Made by a program: the position numbers and the translations under genes
The notes under the pieces: model-generated
Seen by the model: only the letters and a program-made list of their open reading frames with translations
Told to the model about the DNA's origin: nothing
The model's database searches: none
Shown: positions 46,196 through 55,570 of the stretch, in pieces
How the letters are laid out: each line of letters opens with the position of its first letter
Numbering within the stretch: the stretch's first letter is position 1
DNA from: Paenibacillus sp. CF384
GTDB taxonomy: Bacteria; Bacillota; Bacilli; Paenibacillales; Paenibacillaceae
Direction: 5' to 3'
Length of the DNA: 64,000 bases
Assembly: GCF_900106745.1 (NCBI RefSeq)
Contig: NZ_FNNV01000011.1
Location: forward strand, 172,810-236,809

Positions 46196-46408
46196 ATGTT
46201 TCTTGCTGAAAAAGTAGCAACAATCGCAAAATTCGATCCCATGGATATTATGATGCTGTTGTTCACGATCGTTATTTTCATCGGCTGGGTTCGTCTGCTC
46301 ATGGCTCGCCCGAAGAAAAATGTATTTGCAATCGGATTTGCAACGGTATCGTTGCTCGTGTTCGCATTTGCGAATTACGTTATGATTTTCAAAGTCTGGC
46401 TGCAGTAA
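46196..46408 (+). CDS. DUF2759 family small membrane protein
   Basis: A 70-residue protein with two hydrophobic helices (about 17-38 and 44-66) joined by a basic loop (MARPKKN), which would put the loop inside the cell. It matches the small DUF2759 family of Bacillales, whose function is unknown. AAGGAGG lies 10 bases before the ATG, and the gene is followed by its own terminator, so it is a real gene despite its size. Confidence 0.85.
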   Translation: MFLAEKVATIAKFDPMDIMMLLFTIVIFIGWVRLLMARPKKNVFAIGFATVSLLVFAFANYVMIFKVWLQ

Positions 46409-46430
46409 TACATACAGCCGTACCGATATA

Positions 46431-46483
46431 AGCCGCTCCGGTTCTTGCGCAGCATGTGCAGGAGAGCCGAGCGGCTTTTTTTG
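46431..46483 (+). terminator. Terminator of the DUF2759 gene
   Basis: AGCCGCTC (46431-46438) pairs with GAGCGGCT (46469-46476) over a long loop, and seven T follow. Confidence 0.85.
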
Positions 46484-46512
46484 TACCCCGATGCAATGTA
46501 ACAATGCAGCTA

Positions 46513-46550
46513 TACAACAAAAAAACTCCGGCCAACAAAGGCCGGAGTTT
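46513..46550 (-). terminator. Terminator of the isomerase-like gene
   Basis: AAACTCCGGCC (46523-46533) pairs perfectly with GGCCGGAGTTT (46540-46550). Read on the minus strand it is followed by TTTTTTTGTTG, ending the gene that stops at 46563. Confidence 0.92.
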
Positions 46551-46562
46551 CTTCAATAGGGA

Positions 46563-47531
46563 TTAAACCCACCACATCTCGCCAAGCGGCTCTTTGATGA
46601 GGATGGATTGCAGGTTTTGAACAGCTTTCGTGAAGCCTTCGTCAACGGACATCAGGCCGTCTTCGTGCTCGATGCTGACAACGTAGTCGTAGCCGACAAG
46701 ACGAAGCGCGCTGATGATGTCAGCCCAGACCTTCATATCGTGACCGTAACCGACTGTACGGAACTGCCAAGCGCGGTCAAGCATCAGTGCATAGGACTGC
46801 ATGTCCGTTACGCCGTGCTTGTTCACGTTATTCGTGTCAATCGTTGTATCTTTGGCATGGAAGTGGTGAATCGCGCCAGCGCGTCCAAGAATATGGATCG
46901 CTTGAACCGGATCGATTCCTTGCCACCACATGTGGCTTGGGTCAAGGTTAGCGCCGATCGCATCGCCGCAAGCTTCACGCAGGCGAAGCAATGTTGCAGG
47001 GCTGTGAACGGAGAAGCCGCCGTGCAGCTCCAGACCGATCTTCACGTTGTTCTCTGTAGCCAGCTTAGCGATCTCGCTCCAGTAAGGGATGACTTTCTCT
47101 TCCCATTGCCATTTCAAGATGTCTTGGAAATCGTTCGGCCATGGGGCAACCGGCCAGTTCGGATATTTCGCATCCTCATGGTCGCCTGGGCAGCCGGAGA
47201 ATGTGTTGACAACAGAAACGCCAAGTTTGTTAGCGAGTACGATCGTTTTGCGGATGACAGCGTCATGCTCGCTTGCGATCGCTTTCTGCGGGTGAAGCGG
47301 GTTAGCGTGGCAGCTAAGTGCGCTGATCGTCAAGCCGCGGGATGCAATTGCATCTTTGAATGCTTGGAGTTTGCTTTCGTCAGCAAGCAGAGTGTCAGGA
47401 TCGCAGTGTGCGTTGCCTGGGTAGCCGCCTGTTCCGATTTCAATGGCATCCAAACCTTTAGATGCGATGTAATCGAGTGCATCTTCGAATGATTTCTGTG
47501 CGAATAGGACCGAGAATACGCCGAGTTTCAT
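46563..47531 (-). CDS. Sugar phosphate isomerase/epimerase family protein (TIM barrel)
   Basis: The 322-residue protein has the AP-endonuclease-2-like barrel of the IolE/IolH/xylose-isomerase group: DAIEIGTGGYPG near residue 30, ISALSCHANPLHP, NVKIGLELHGGF with a metal Glu near residue 165, NLDPSHMWWQGIDP, IHHFHAKDT and VSIEHEDGLMS. These acidic and His residues would hold the divalent metal. ATG 47531 (MKLGVFSVLF) follows GAGGTAAC; the longer frame to 47576 is rejected. The substrate cannot be read from sequence; no inositol or sugar genes are adjacent. Confidence 0.88.
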   Translation of the reverse strand: MKLGVFSVLFAQKSFEDALDYIASKGLDAIEIGTGGYPGNAHCDPDTLLADESKLQAFKDAIASRGLTISALSCHANPLHPQKAIASEHDAVIRKTIVLANKLGVSVVNTFSGCPGDHEDAKYPNWPVAPWPNDFQDILKWQWEEKVIPYWSEIAKLATENNVKIGLELHGGFSVHSPATLLRLREACGDAIGANLDPSHMWWQGIDPVQAIHILGRAGAIHHFHAKDTTIDTNNVNKHGVTDMQSYALMLDRAWQFRTVGYGHDMKVWADIISALRLVGYDYVVSIEHEDGLMSVDEGFTKAVQNLQSILIKEPLGEMWWV

Positions 47532-47685
47532 ACGTGTATAGTTACCTCCCAAATGGATATGTATTGCGAATGGCATTACTTATTATAGCATGGGCAGAAG
47601 ACAAGGTTAAGATTCAACGTCTCCAATGCCAAAAAAGCATAGTAAGTGGACAAAAACTGACTCCTTGCAGGCAGCATTCTCGCAA

Positions 47686-47714
47686 TTGTTTGTTTTGGTT
47701 AGATATAGTAGAAT
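47686..47714 (+). promoter_or_regulatory. Candidate promoter of the HtrA-like gene
   Basis: TTGTTT (47686-47691), a 17-base spacer and TAGAAT (47709-47714) lie about 60 bases before the start codon. Confidence 0.45.
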
Positions 47715-47775
47715 CTTCCTAGAATTACTAGTGTTCATAGTAGAGTAGCAGCTGCGAGAAAGTAGGAGGAATCCG

Positions 47776-48891
47776 ATGGGACGAAGAGGGTGGCGAATGG
47801 CCTGTGCCGTTATAACGGCAGGAGCACTGTTAATGACCGGTACCGTAATAGCAGCAGGAGGCTCCACGACCGCCGCACTAGATGCGAAGATCATTAACGG
47901 AGAGGTTTATGTAAAGGCGAGTGCGATGACAGAAGCGCTCGGCGGAACCGGAGTTTATGATTCGAAGACGCACAGCTATACATACACGCCTAAATCGCAG
48001 ATACCGGAAGTCATCAAGAAAGTGTCCCCATCTGTGGTAGGCATCATTGGAAAGCCAACCGAAATCGGCGACTCGAACCGATTTGCGCTGGCGCATGGAA
48101 CAGGAGTCATCTGGAAGGCGGATGGCTGGATCGTGACGAATGCCCATGTCGTGAAGGATATGCAGAACATTGTAGTGGTAACTGCCGATGGCAAGCAGTA
48201 TGCAGGCAAGCGGGTCAACATCGATGAGACGAGCGACTTGGCTCTGGTCAAAATCAATGCAACGAAGCTGAAGCCGGCCACCTTCGCATCCGTGCCGCTT
48301 CAACTCGAAGTAGGGGAGCCGGTCATCGCGATTGGCACACCTGTGTCGTTCTCCCTCCGTAATACGGCAACAACCGGTATTCTTAGTGGCATGAATCGTT
48401 CCATCGCGTCCTACTACAAGCTGCTCCAGACCGATGCTGCAATTAATCCGGGCAATAGCGGAGGACCGCTTGTGAATGTGAAGGGGCAGGTAATCGGAAT
48501 CAATTCACTGAAATTTGTCAGCGATGGCGTCGAAAGTCTGGGCTTTTCCATTCCGGCAGATACCGTTCGATACGTGGTTAACCAATTTTTCAAATACGGC
48601 AAGGTAAAGCGGCCATCGCTTGGTGTGGAGCTGGAAGAAAGCTGGTCTGCTATCGTCGGCTTGCCGACAACAGAACCGCTGGCAATCGAGTCGGTCTGGA
48701 GTGAAGGGGCGAAGAAAGCCAATCTTCATCCGGGCGATCAGATCTTTTCCGTTGGCGGCAAGCAAGTAGCTTCAATTGTAGAGATTAATGAACTGCTAAA
48801 GGGCTACTTGCCCGGACAGCAGATCGAAATTATGCTCCAGTCGGAAGGCGACCTGATTACGAAGCAAATAACGCTTGCCGAATCCAAGTAA
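47776..48891 (+). CDS. Exported trypsin-like (HtrA-type) serine protease with PDZ domain
   Basis: An N-terminal signal peptide (residues 1-27) leads to a short copper-amine-oxidase-N-like unit (about 35-72), then a trypsin-like domain with His124 (TNAHVV), Asp154 (SDLALV) and Ser228 (GNSGGPL), and a C-terminal PDZ domain (about 275-365, with NLHPGDQIFSVGGKQV). Such enzymes handle misfolded exported proteins. No second membrane anchor is visible, so it is probably secreted or cleaved. AGGAGG precedes the ATG. The next gene follows after 32 bases and shares the N-terminal domain type, so the two probably form an operon. Confidence 0.9.
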   Translation: MGRRGWRMACAVITAGALLMTGTVIAAGGSTTAALDAKIINGEVYVKASAMTEALGGTGVYDSKTHSYTYTPKSQIPEVIKKVSPSVVGIIGKPTEIGDSNRFALAHGTGVIWKADGWIVTNAHVVKDMQNIVVVTADGKQYAGKRVNIDETSDLALVKINATKLKPATFASVPLQLEVGEPVIAIGTPVSFSLRNTATTGILSGMNRSIASYYKLLQTDAAINPGNSGGPLVNVKGQVIGINSLKFVSDGVESLGFSIPADTVRYVVNQFFKYGKVKRPSLGVELEESWSAIVGLPTTEPLAIESVWSEGAKKANLHPGDQIFSVGGKQVASIVEINELLKGYLPGQQIEIMLQSEGDLITKQITLAESK

Positions 48892-48923
48892 TACACTACC
48901 TTATAAGGGAGATTCCACTTACG

Positions 48924-50810
48924 ATGATGAAGAAATGGCTGGCTATTCTCATTACGGCTTGCATGGTATTCGCACTTATGCCGATGACCGCCGGAGCGGC
49001 AGCAGACAAGCTGGTTATCAAACTGGCGATCGGCAGTCCGACTCTATCCGTGAACGGCAGCACGTCCACGATTCAGAAGCCGTTTAAGTTGAACGGCACG
49101 ACCATGGTTCCCTTAAGCGTCATTACCAAAGCATTCGGAGCAGGCCTCAAGCTGGAGAACAATAAGATCATTACGCTCTCCTATAATGCAACGAAGGTTG
49201 TCCTGACGATCGGCAGCACAATCGTTAAAGTTAACGGTGCACCGATAACGCTGACGGCTGAACCGAAAATCGTGAACGGTGTCACGATGGTGCCGCTTCG
49301 AGTCATTGTATCGGCATTTGGTGCCACGCTGTCACTCAGCGGCAATCAAATCACCATTAACGGCGTTAAAGCAAACGGTTCAGCAGCGGGCTCAAACACC
49401 GGCGGCATTAATTCGGATGCAGGCAAAACGAAGGTCGGCGACAGCTACTATGGCTGGACGATGAACTATCCTTCGGATTTGGCACTAAGCTATCAATCCG
49501 ATAACGGAAGCGCAACGCAATGGGCTTCCGCGCAGGAAGACCGCCGCGTTAGCGTGTTTGTTGAAGACGTGGATCAAGCCTATACCCGCGAAGAACTTCG
49601 CGATTATATTATTGGTTATTTCTCTGAAGGTGAGTTTGCAGTCGAGAAGAAGACAATCACCCTTGGCACCCTGAGCTTTGAGCGGATGATCAGCAAAGAT
49701 CGGGATGGGTGGTTCTACGACAACCGCGTTATCCAGGTCGGTACTCGAATCTATTTCATTGCCGTGGGTATTAAATCCGACTCCCGCGAGAAATTAAATG
49801 CTTATCAATCCGTTATGGACAGTTTCAAGCCTTCTTTTGCCAAGAGTGACGCGAGCATTAAAGATGTTACGAAGGTGAAGGACAACAGGATTACGATTTC
49901 GGACGCGGACTTTGGGTTTACCGTCAAACTTCCAGTCGATTGGGCTAGAGTGAAGGAAGAGTCTATGCCTGCTTTTACAAGTGATGACGGCTATTTAACC
50001 TTTGCAGTCAGTTCCTTGCAAGCGGGGGATACGGCGGGAGAATGGTTGAAACGTTCACGTAAGCAATTGGAAGAAACCACTTTGCCTGATTATGTTCGCA
50101 ATATCTCAGAGTCGACCGTTATACTGCCGGATGGAAAGGCGGAAGTGCTCAGTTACGAATATACGTACGACAAGAAAGACTGGAATAAGGAGTATCAAGT
50201 TTTCTTCATCTCCGGTACCCATAAGTATGAGATCGATTTCTTTTACTTTAATGAGCCGGTGAAAGGTGATGCTTTGTTCGCTCAAATAGCAGCGTTTGCG
50301 GACATCGACACCGCATTTATCGAGAAGAATTTTACCGATCTCGGAGATGACACAGGGCTTGCCGGAATGACGGTAACGAAGAAAAGCAATACGTACGGTT
50401 ATTCCATTGCTTTGCCTCAGTCGTGGACCGCAACGAAGAAAAACTTCGAGGAAGACACGGTCGAGTATGCTTTGCCTGAAGGATCTTTCGTCATTAACGT
50501 CTGGGAAGATCGGGAAGCAAGCGAATATAATGAAACATTAAAGAAGTACATTACAACAGACCCTGAAATGGTCAAATCAGGTGCCCGTATTACGTCATCC
50601 GGCCCGTCGACAATCGGAAATGGAATTCCCGTTACGAAAGTGGAATGGGAAATGAACGATCTCGATGTACCGGTAAAACTCGTCTATTATGTGGTGGAAA
50701 TGCATGGAGGCGTTTATTTAATCTCCTATGCGCTAAACCAAGCCAACCTCACCGAGAGCAATCTCAGTCAAATCGAGAAGGCTGTTCATTCGTTTGCGTT
50801 TACAAATTAG
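48924..50810 (+). CDS. Exported protein with copper-amine-oxidase-like N-terminal domain and three PsbP-like repeats
   Basis: The 628-residue protein has a signal peptide (residues 1-26, ending AGAAA), then a copper-amine-oxidase-like domain (about 30-150) in two halves, each with a TMVPL strand and a following helix with AFGA. A Gly/Ser linker near 152-165 leads to three similar units of about 140 residues: GWTMNYPSDLAL (from about 172), GFTVKLPVDWAR (from about 330) and GYSIALPQSWTA (from about 490). Each begins with a strand then P-x-x-W or P-x-x-L as in PsbP/DUF1795-type folds. No enzyme motif is seen. The function is unknown; a wall or surface role is likely. Confidence 0.8.
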   Translation: MMKKWLAILITACMVFALMPMTAGAAADKLVIKLAIGSPTLSVNGSTSTIQKPFKLNGTTMVPLSVITKAFGAGLKLENNKIITLSYNATKVVLTIGSTIVKVNGAPITLTAEPKIVNGVTMVPLRVIVSAFGATLSLSGNQITINGVKANGSAAGSNTGGINSDAGKTKVGDSYYGWTMNYPSDLALSYQSDNGSATQWASAQEDRRVSVFVEDVDQAYTREELRDYIIGYFSEGEFAVEKKTITLGTLSFERMISKDRDGWFYDNRVIQVGTRIYFIAVGIKSDSREKLNAYQSVMDSFKPSFAKSDASIKDVTKVKDNRITISDADFGFTVKLPVDWARVKEESMPAFTSDDGYLTFAVSSLQAGDTAGEWLKRSRKQLEETTLPDYVRNISESTVILPDGKAEVLSYEYTYDKKDWNKEYQVFFISGTHKYEIDFFYFNEPVKGDALFAQIAAFADIDTAFIEKNFTDLGDDTGLAGMTVTKKSNTYGYSIALPQSWTATKKNFEEDTVEYALPEGSFVINVWEDREASEYNETLKKYITTDPEMVKSGARITSSGPSTIGNGIPVTKVEWEMNDLDVPVKLVYYVVEMHGGVYLISYALNQANLTESNLSQIEKAVHSFAFTN

Positions 50811-50829
50811 CTCCCAGATCACAAATGCT

Positions 50830-50869
50830 CCGCTTCCAACCGGAAATATTTCGGAGGGGAGCGGCTTTT
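50830..50869 (+). terminator. Terminator after the copper-amine-oxidase-domain gene
   Basis: CCGCTTCC (50830-50837) pairs with GGGAGCGG (50857-50864) with a G-U pair, an inner CCG/CGG stem extends it, and CTTTT follows. Confidence 0.7.
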
Positions 50870-50957
50870 GCGCAAGCGGGTCGCTTTTGTTTAGGCGTAA
50901 GCTCTGGTACACTTAAAACAAATAAGTGATTGATAGATAAGGATGGCGGAAGTCAAG

Positions 50958-53507
50958 ATGGTAATGTTGAAGCGGCAAGATGTCGAACTGCTGGCACCGG
51001 CCGGCGATTGGGACTGCATGAGGGCAGCTGTGGCAAATGGAGCCGACGCTGTTTTTTTTGGCGTAGAGAAGTTCAATGCACGGGCGCGGGCGAATAATTT
51101 TCATACGGATGAGCTGCCGGAAGTTATGGCATTCCTGCACAGCTACGGCGTTAAAGGATTCCTGACCTTTAATATATTGGTGTTTGAAGAGGAACTGAAC
51201 AGCGCGAAACAGTTAATAGAAGCTTGTATCGATGCTGGTGTTGATGCAGTTATCGTGCAGGATCTCGGACTGGTGAAGCTCATTCGCGAGCTGTCGCCGG
51301 ATTTCCCGATTCATGGCTCCACTCAGATGACGATTACGTCTCCGGAAGCGGTAGAGTTCACGAAACCGTTCGCTATCGAACGCGTCGTGCTTGGCCGGGA
51401 GAATAATTTAAAGCAAATCAAGACGATCGGCGAGCAAGCGAAGCTGCCGATGGAAGTGTTCGTTCATGGCGCTCTGTGCGTATCGTACTCCGGTCAGTGT
51501 CTGACCTCAGAGATGTGGGGCGGTCGTTCCGCTAACCGCGGCGAATGCGCGCAAGCTTGCCGACTTCCGTACGATCTGATGGTAGATGGCGAGCAGAAGC
51601 TGATGGGCGATGTGACGTACCTGCTTTCGCCGAAGGATCTCGCAGCTGTTGAGCTTGTACCTGAACTAATTGAAGCTGGCGTAACCTCCTTCAAAATCGA
51701 AGGCCGTCTCAAAAGCCCTGAATATGTAGCCAACGTGGTAAGCAAATACCGCAAGGCGATTGATAAATATTTCGACGGGGATCGCTCTGCCCCTTCGAAG
51801 GAAGATATCCGCGAGCTGCAGCAGAGCTTCTCGCGTGGATTCACGCATGGCTTCCTAACCGGAACCAACAACAAGAAGCTCGTAGAAGGTACGTTTCCGA
51901 AGAGCCGCGGCGTCTACCTTGGACGCGTGGAGCGGGTGCTTCGCGATGCCGTCGTATGCCGGATCGAAGCGCCGCTTAAACGCGGCGACGGAATTGTCTT
52001 CGACGCGGGAGATCCGACGAAGAAGGAAGAAGGCGGCCGCGTCTATGATTTGCGCAGACAAGGAACGAAGTTTGAAGGTGAAGCTCAAGAGGGAACAGTC
52101 ATTGAATTGGTGCCGGGCCGTAACGATATTGACCTGCGCAAGGTTCATGTTGGCGATCGGGTTTGGAAAACAAACGACCCGGCGCTGGACAAACGTCTTC
52201 GTGCTTCGTATGAGACCGAGAAGCCTTACCGCGTATTCCCGCTGCATGTGAAAGTAACCGGCGGGCTCGGACAGCCGCTCCGCACGTGGTGGACCGATGT
52301 CGAGAAGGGCAATACCGTTGAGGTTGCCTCCGAGCTTCTGCTCGAGCATGCGGAGAAACGTCCGATGGACCACGCGCTGCTCGAAGAGCAATTGGGCCGC
52401 CTTGGCGGCACGGTATATCAGCTCGAGTCGCTGGAGGTCGACCTGCAGGGCGACCTCATCGTGCCGATGCGCGAGCTGAACCGGATGCGCCGTGAAGCGG
52501 CCGAGGCTTTGGCGGGCGAGCGGCCGAAGCCGCCCGTGTATGTGAAGCGCGCCGTCGAGGTTTACGACGACGTGCGCAGCCGCGGCGCGAGCGAAGGCAG
52601 CGTCGGCGCCGGTGGCGAGCTTGCGGCCGCAGGCCGCGGCGCTGGGGCCAAGCTGACGGTGCTCTGCCGCAGCTTGCCGCAGCTTGAAGCTGCGGTACGT
52701 TCCGAGAAAGTCGGCATGGTGTATGCCGATTTCGAGTTCATCAAGCAGCTTCCCGCTGCGATGGAGCTTGCGCGGAGCGCAGGCAAGCCGATTGGGCTGG
52801 TGACGCCGCGGATCCATATGCCGAACGAGAACGGCTACCATGCGAATATTTTGAAGCTGAAGCCGGATGCCGTGCTGGTACGGAATACAGGTGCGCTGTA
52901 TTACTACTTGCGGGCGCGCGCTTCCCAGCCGAATGAGCCGTTCCCAACGCTAATCGGGGACTTCTCGCTGAATATCGCGAATCATAAAGCAGCTGATCTC
53001 TTCTTCGATGCCGGCTGCAGCCTGGTCACGCCGTCCTATGACTTGAACGTACAGCAAATGTTTGATTTGCTTCGCAACAGCGATACGTCGCGCATGGAAG
53101 TCGTTATTCATCAGCATTTGCCGATGTTCCATACGGAGCACTGCGTATATTGCACGTTCCTGAGCGAAGGTACGGATTTCACCAACTGCGGCAGACCGTG
53201 TGAAGATCGCCGCGTGTCGCTGCAGGACCGGATCGGGATGTCTCATCCGGTTCGCGTCGATGAAGGCTGCCGGAATACGGTCTATAACGCCATCGAGCAA
53301 TCGGGCGCCGAATACATCAAACAGTTCGGTGATCTTGGCGTAGCTGCTTTCCGGATCGAGTTTCTGGAAGAGACCGCCGATAAAGTAGACGAAGTTATCG
53401 AGCTGTACAGCGATGCCATCGCCGGACGAATTGGCGGTACGCAAGTATGGCGCAGCTTGAAAGCCATTAATCAGCTGGGCGTTACAAGAGGTCAGCTGGT
53501 CAAATAA
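50958..53507 (+). CDS. U32 family peptidase / tRNA-rRNA hydroxylation protein family (RlhA-like)
   Basis: About 849 residues with the U32 core in the first 330: ELLAPAGDWDCMRAAV, GADAVFFGV, GSTQMTI, the signature EVFVHGALCVSYSGQCLTS, then the cysteine-rich SANRGECAQACRLPY and FKIEGRLKSPEYV. A DUF3656-like middle and a second U32-like half (CVYCTFLSEG, TNCGRPCE) follow; its cysteines suggest an iron-sulfur cluster. Long U32 proteins such as RlhA and TrhP work in RNA hydroxylation, so peptidase activity is doubtful. ATG 50958 has GGAAG 6 bases upstream; ATG 50943 has no usable site. A Gly/Ala-rich stretch lies near residues 545-565. Confidence 0.88.
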   Translation: MVMLKRQDVELLAPAGDWDCMRAAVANGADAVFFGVEKFNARARANNFHTDELPEVMAFLHSYGVKGFLTFNILVFEEELNSAKQLIEACIDAGVDAVIVQDLGLVKLIRELSPDFPIHGSTQMTITSPEAVEFTKPFAIERVVLGRENNLKQIKTIGEQAKLPMEVFVHGALCVSYSGQCLTSEMWGGRSANRGECAQACRLPYDLMVDGEQKLMGDVTYLLSPKDLAAVELVPELIEAGVTSFKIEGRLKSPEYVANVVSKYRKAIDKYFDGDRSAPSKEDIRELQQSFSRGFTHGFLTGTNNKKLVEGTFPKSRGVYLGRVERVLRDAVVCRIEAPLKRGDGIVFDAGDPTKKEEGGRVYDLRRQGTKFEGEAQEGTVIELVPGRNDIDLRKVHVGDRVWKTNDPALDKRLRASYETEKPYRVFPLHVKVTGGLGQPLRTWWTDVEKGNTVEVASELLLEHAEKRPMDHALLEEQLGRLGGTVYQLESLEVDLQGDLIVPMRELNRMRREAAEALAGERPKPPVYVKRAVEVYDDVRSRGASEGSVGAGGELAAAGRGAGAKLTVLCRSLPQLEAAVRSEKVGMVYADFEFIKQLPAAMELARSAGKPIGLVTPRIHMPNENGYHANILKLKPDAVLVRNTGALYYYLRARASQPNEPFPTLIGDFSLNIANHKAADLFFDAGCSLVTPSYDLNVQQMFDLLRNSDTSRMEVVIHQHLPMFHTEHCVYCTFLSEGTDFTNCGRPCEDRRVSLQDRIGMSHPVRVDEGCRNTVYNAIEQSGAEYIKQFGDLGVAAFRIEFLEETADKVDEVIELYSDAIAGRIGGTQVWRSLKAINQLGVTRGQLVK

Positions 53508-53510
53508 GAG

Positions 53511-53543
53511 TAGAGGGGCAGCTAAGGCGGCCTCTCTTTTGTT
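53511..53543 (+). terminator. Probable terminator after the U32 gene
   Basis: AGAGG (53513-53517) pairs with CCTCT (53532-53536) around a GC-rich loop that can pair further; CTTTTGTT follows. The stem is short. Confidence 0.6.
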
Positions 53544-53722
53544 ATATAGTCTTAATTACCTAACTCGAGCCCTTACAAATTTCTTTCATTTTCGACAGAC
53601 AGGGAGGTTTTCGGGATTGGGGGGCGAATAGTAGCATTAATTACTGTTGTGTACATTTCGTGCTGGCTAGTAGGATTGCGTGCCGGAAGTCGAGAATAAA
53701 ATAGGCTTGGTGAGGATGACCA

Positions 53723-55570
53723 ATGAAACAACCTAACAAGGTGAAGACCAACCAAGACGGTTGGCAAATGGAAGTATTGAAAGCCGAACGGACCATTCTT
53801 GATGGCCAAATGCCCGCTATTGCGCAATTATTGGCCATTCCGGCTGATATAAGAATGAAATCGCCGCTGCTGCTTCGCGCTGAATGTGAGGACGGTTTGC
53901 TTAGGGGACGGTTAGTCGAAACCAAGCTGAGACTGGAAGCTGCACTCCGAGGTTTCGCCGCACAAGCGGATGATTCCTCGATGCTGACGATGATGGCGAT
54001 GCTGGGACTTTTGTATGAGCAGGTAGGCGATAAGCAGGAGTCTAAGCCTGTAATGGCACTGCTGGCACAGGAGTGGGCACGTAACCCGGAGAACTGCAGC
54101 GGTTTCGTGCCGTGGGCACTGGCCCATGCGGCAGCTAATGGTGCTGCTCAATATGAGCAGGCACAGCGTCTCTTTATTATGTCCGCTGAACGTTTCAGAG
54201 AAGAAGGCAAGCCGCTTTGGCTCGGGTTTGTGCTGCTCGATCGGCTGTTGTTTGATCCCCTCGAGAAGGAGCATCCCGATTGGCAGCTGTGGCTGCACTG
54301 GCTCAAACGCCATATGGTGAACAACCCATCGGGTACAGTGCTGGTTCATTTGCTGACGAGTAAGGAGCCTGGTGCGGAATTGTGCGCGATGCTGCCTGAA
54401 CGTTTTGCTTATTTGAGCAAAGCGATTCTGATGCAGCAGCCGGAAGAGAATCTTTCGGCAGATTTGGCTGAGGATATTGAAAGCTCGATCTTTGCCAGCG
54501 GAGCTCGAATGAAACGGCTTCTTCAAGAAGGGCAGCTTGCGGAGGCGGAACAATTCTATCCGAAGCTGGATCGGCTGCGTAAACTAGTCTCCACACCGGC
54601 TATTGACCGATTTGCAGCGGAGCTCAAGCAGTCCATGGACGATCAGGCGAATGTGGAAGCCAACACAATTACATTCTTCGCCCAAGAGCAAATTAGGCAG
54701 CAGCAGCTAAACGAGTTAGATCAGCAGTTAGGGGCTGGTCTGTTGAATAGAGAAGAAGTACAAGGTGCAGGTTTGGAACCTACGCCGGAGAGCTACGATG
54801 ACCATGCGCCTACCGCTGAAATCAATACGGCCAAATGGCGGGTACAGCTCATTGACGGGATCAGCTTCAGTACACCTGAAGGCAAGCTGGCTGAACCGGT
54901 ATGGAAGCGGCGGAAAGCCGGGGAATTGCTCGTCTATTTATTGCTTCAGCCGGGTTATAAGGCAAACAGAGAGCAAGTAATTGAAAAGGTTTTCGGAGAA
55001 GGCGATCCGGCTAAACGCTCCAATCAGCTGTATGTTACCCTTCATGACTTGCGTTCCTCGTTAAAGGAACTCGGCATGCCGGAGGACCTCGTTTATGCCA
55101 AACGCGGCGTCGTAGGCATATCGGAAGTCACTTTTGAAGCGATCGACGTGGAAAGCTATCTGACGTTGTCCCGTGTTGGCGATCAGCTTTGGGCAGACGA
55201 TCGCGAAGAGGCTTGCCGCTTATACGACAAGGCGTTGCCTCTCTACGGCCTGCTTGGAACGGAACTTCCCTATGCAGAGTGGCTGGAGCGAGTCAGGGAG
55301 CAGCTTCTGGATCGTCAGACGAATATGATCAAGCGAATCGCAGGCTACTACGGTGAATTGCATGACGAGGCAAGAGTAGAGCAGAGTTTGGCTGAATGGA
55401 TTGCGCTGCGGCCCGAACAGGAAGAAGCGTACGAGGCCATGATTAGACTTTGCTTGCGCGGAGATCGGCGAATTGAAGCAATCGGCTGGTACCGGCGCCT
55501 GGAGCGCGTATGCAAAGAGGAACTGGGCAGTGAACCGCTTGAAGAGGTTAGGAGCCTGCTATGGAATTGA
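53723..55570 (+). CDS. BTAD-domain transcriptional regulator (SARP-like)
   Basis: The 615-residue protein has a TPR-like helical N-terminal half (residues 20-330), then an OmpR-like winged helix (about 370-465, with KRRKAGELLVYLLLQPGYKA read through NREQVIEKVFGE and LYVTLHDLRSSLKEL) and a C-terminal BTAD domain (about 470-610, ending RRLERVCKEELGSEPLEEV). This order, with the sensor-like repeats first, is the reverse of classic SARP proteins. The stop overlaps the start of the SpoIIE-type gene by 10 bases, so the regulator is probably part of the same signalling unit. Confidence 0.82.
   Translation: MKQPNKVKTNQDGWQMEVLKAERTILDGQMPAIAQLLAIPADIRMKSPLLLRAECEDGLLRGRLVETKLRLEAALRGFAAQADDSSMLTMMAMLGLLYEQVGDKQESKPVMALLAQEWARNPENCSGFVPWALAHAAANGAAQYEQAQRLFIMSAERFREEGKPLWLGFVLLDRLLFDPLEKEHPDWQLWLHWLKRHMVNNPSGTVLVHLLTSKEPGAELCAMLPERFAYLSKAILMQQPEENLSADLAEDIESSIFASGARMKRLLQEGQLAEAEQFYPKLDRLRKLVSTPAIDRFAAELKQSMDDQANVEANTITFFAQEQIRQQQLNELDQQLGAGLLNREEVQGAGLEPTPESYDDHAPTAEINTAKWRVQLIDGISFSTPEGKLAEPVWKRRKAGELLVYLLLQPGYKANREQVIEKVFGEGDPAKRSNQLYVTLHDLRSSLKELGMPEDLVYAKRGVVGISEVTFEAIDVESYLTLSRVGDQLWADDREEACRLYDKALPLYGLLGTELPYAEWLERVREQLLDRQTNMIKRIAGYYGELHDEARVEQSLAEWIALRPEQEEAYEAMIRLCLRGDRRIEAIGWYRRLERVCKEELGSEPLEEVRSLLWN

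Noticed and set aside
51855..52841. 328-codon open frame on the minus strand opposite the U32 gene
   Set aside because: Arg/His/Ala-rich antisense product caused by the GC-rich codons of the U32 gene.
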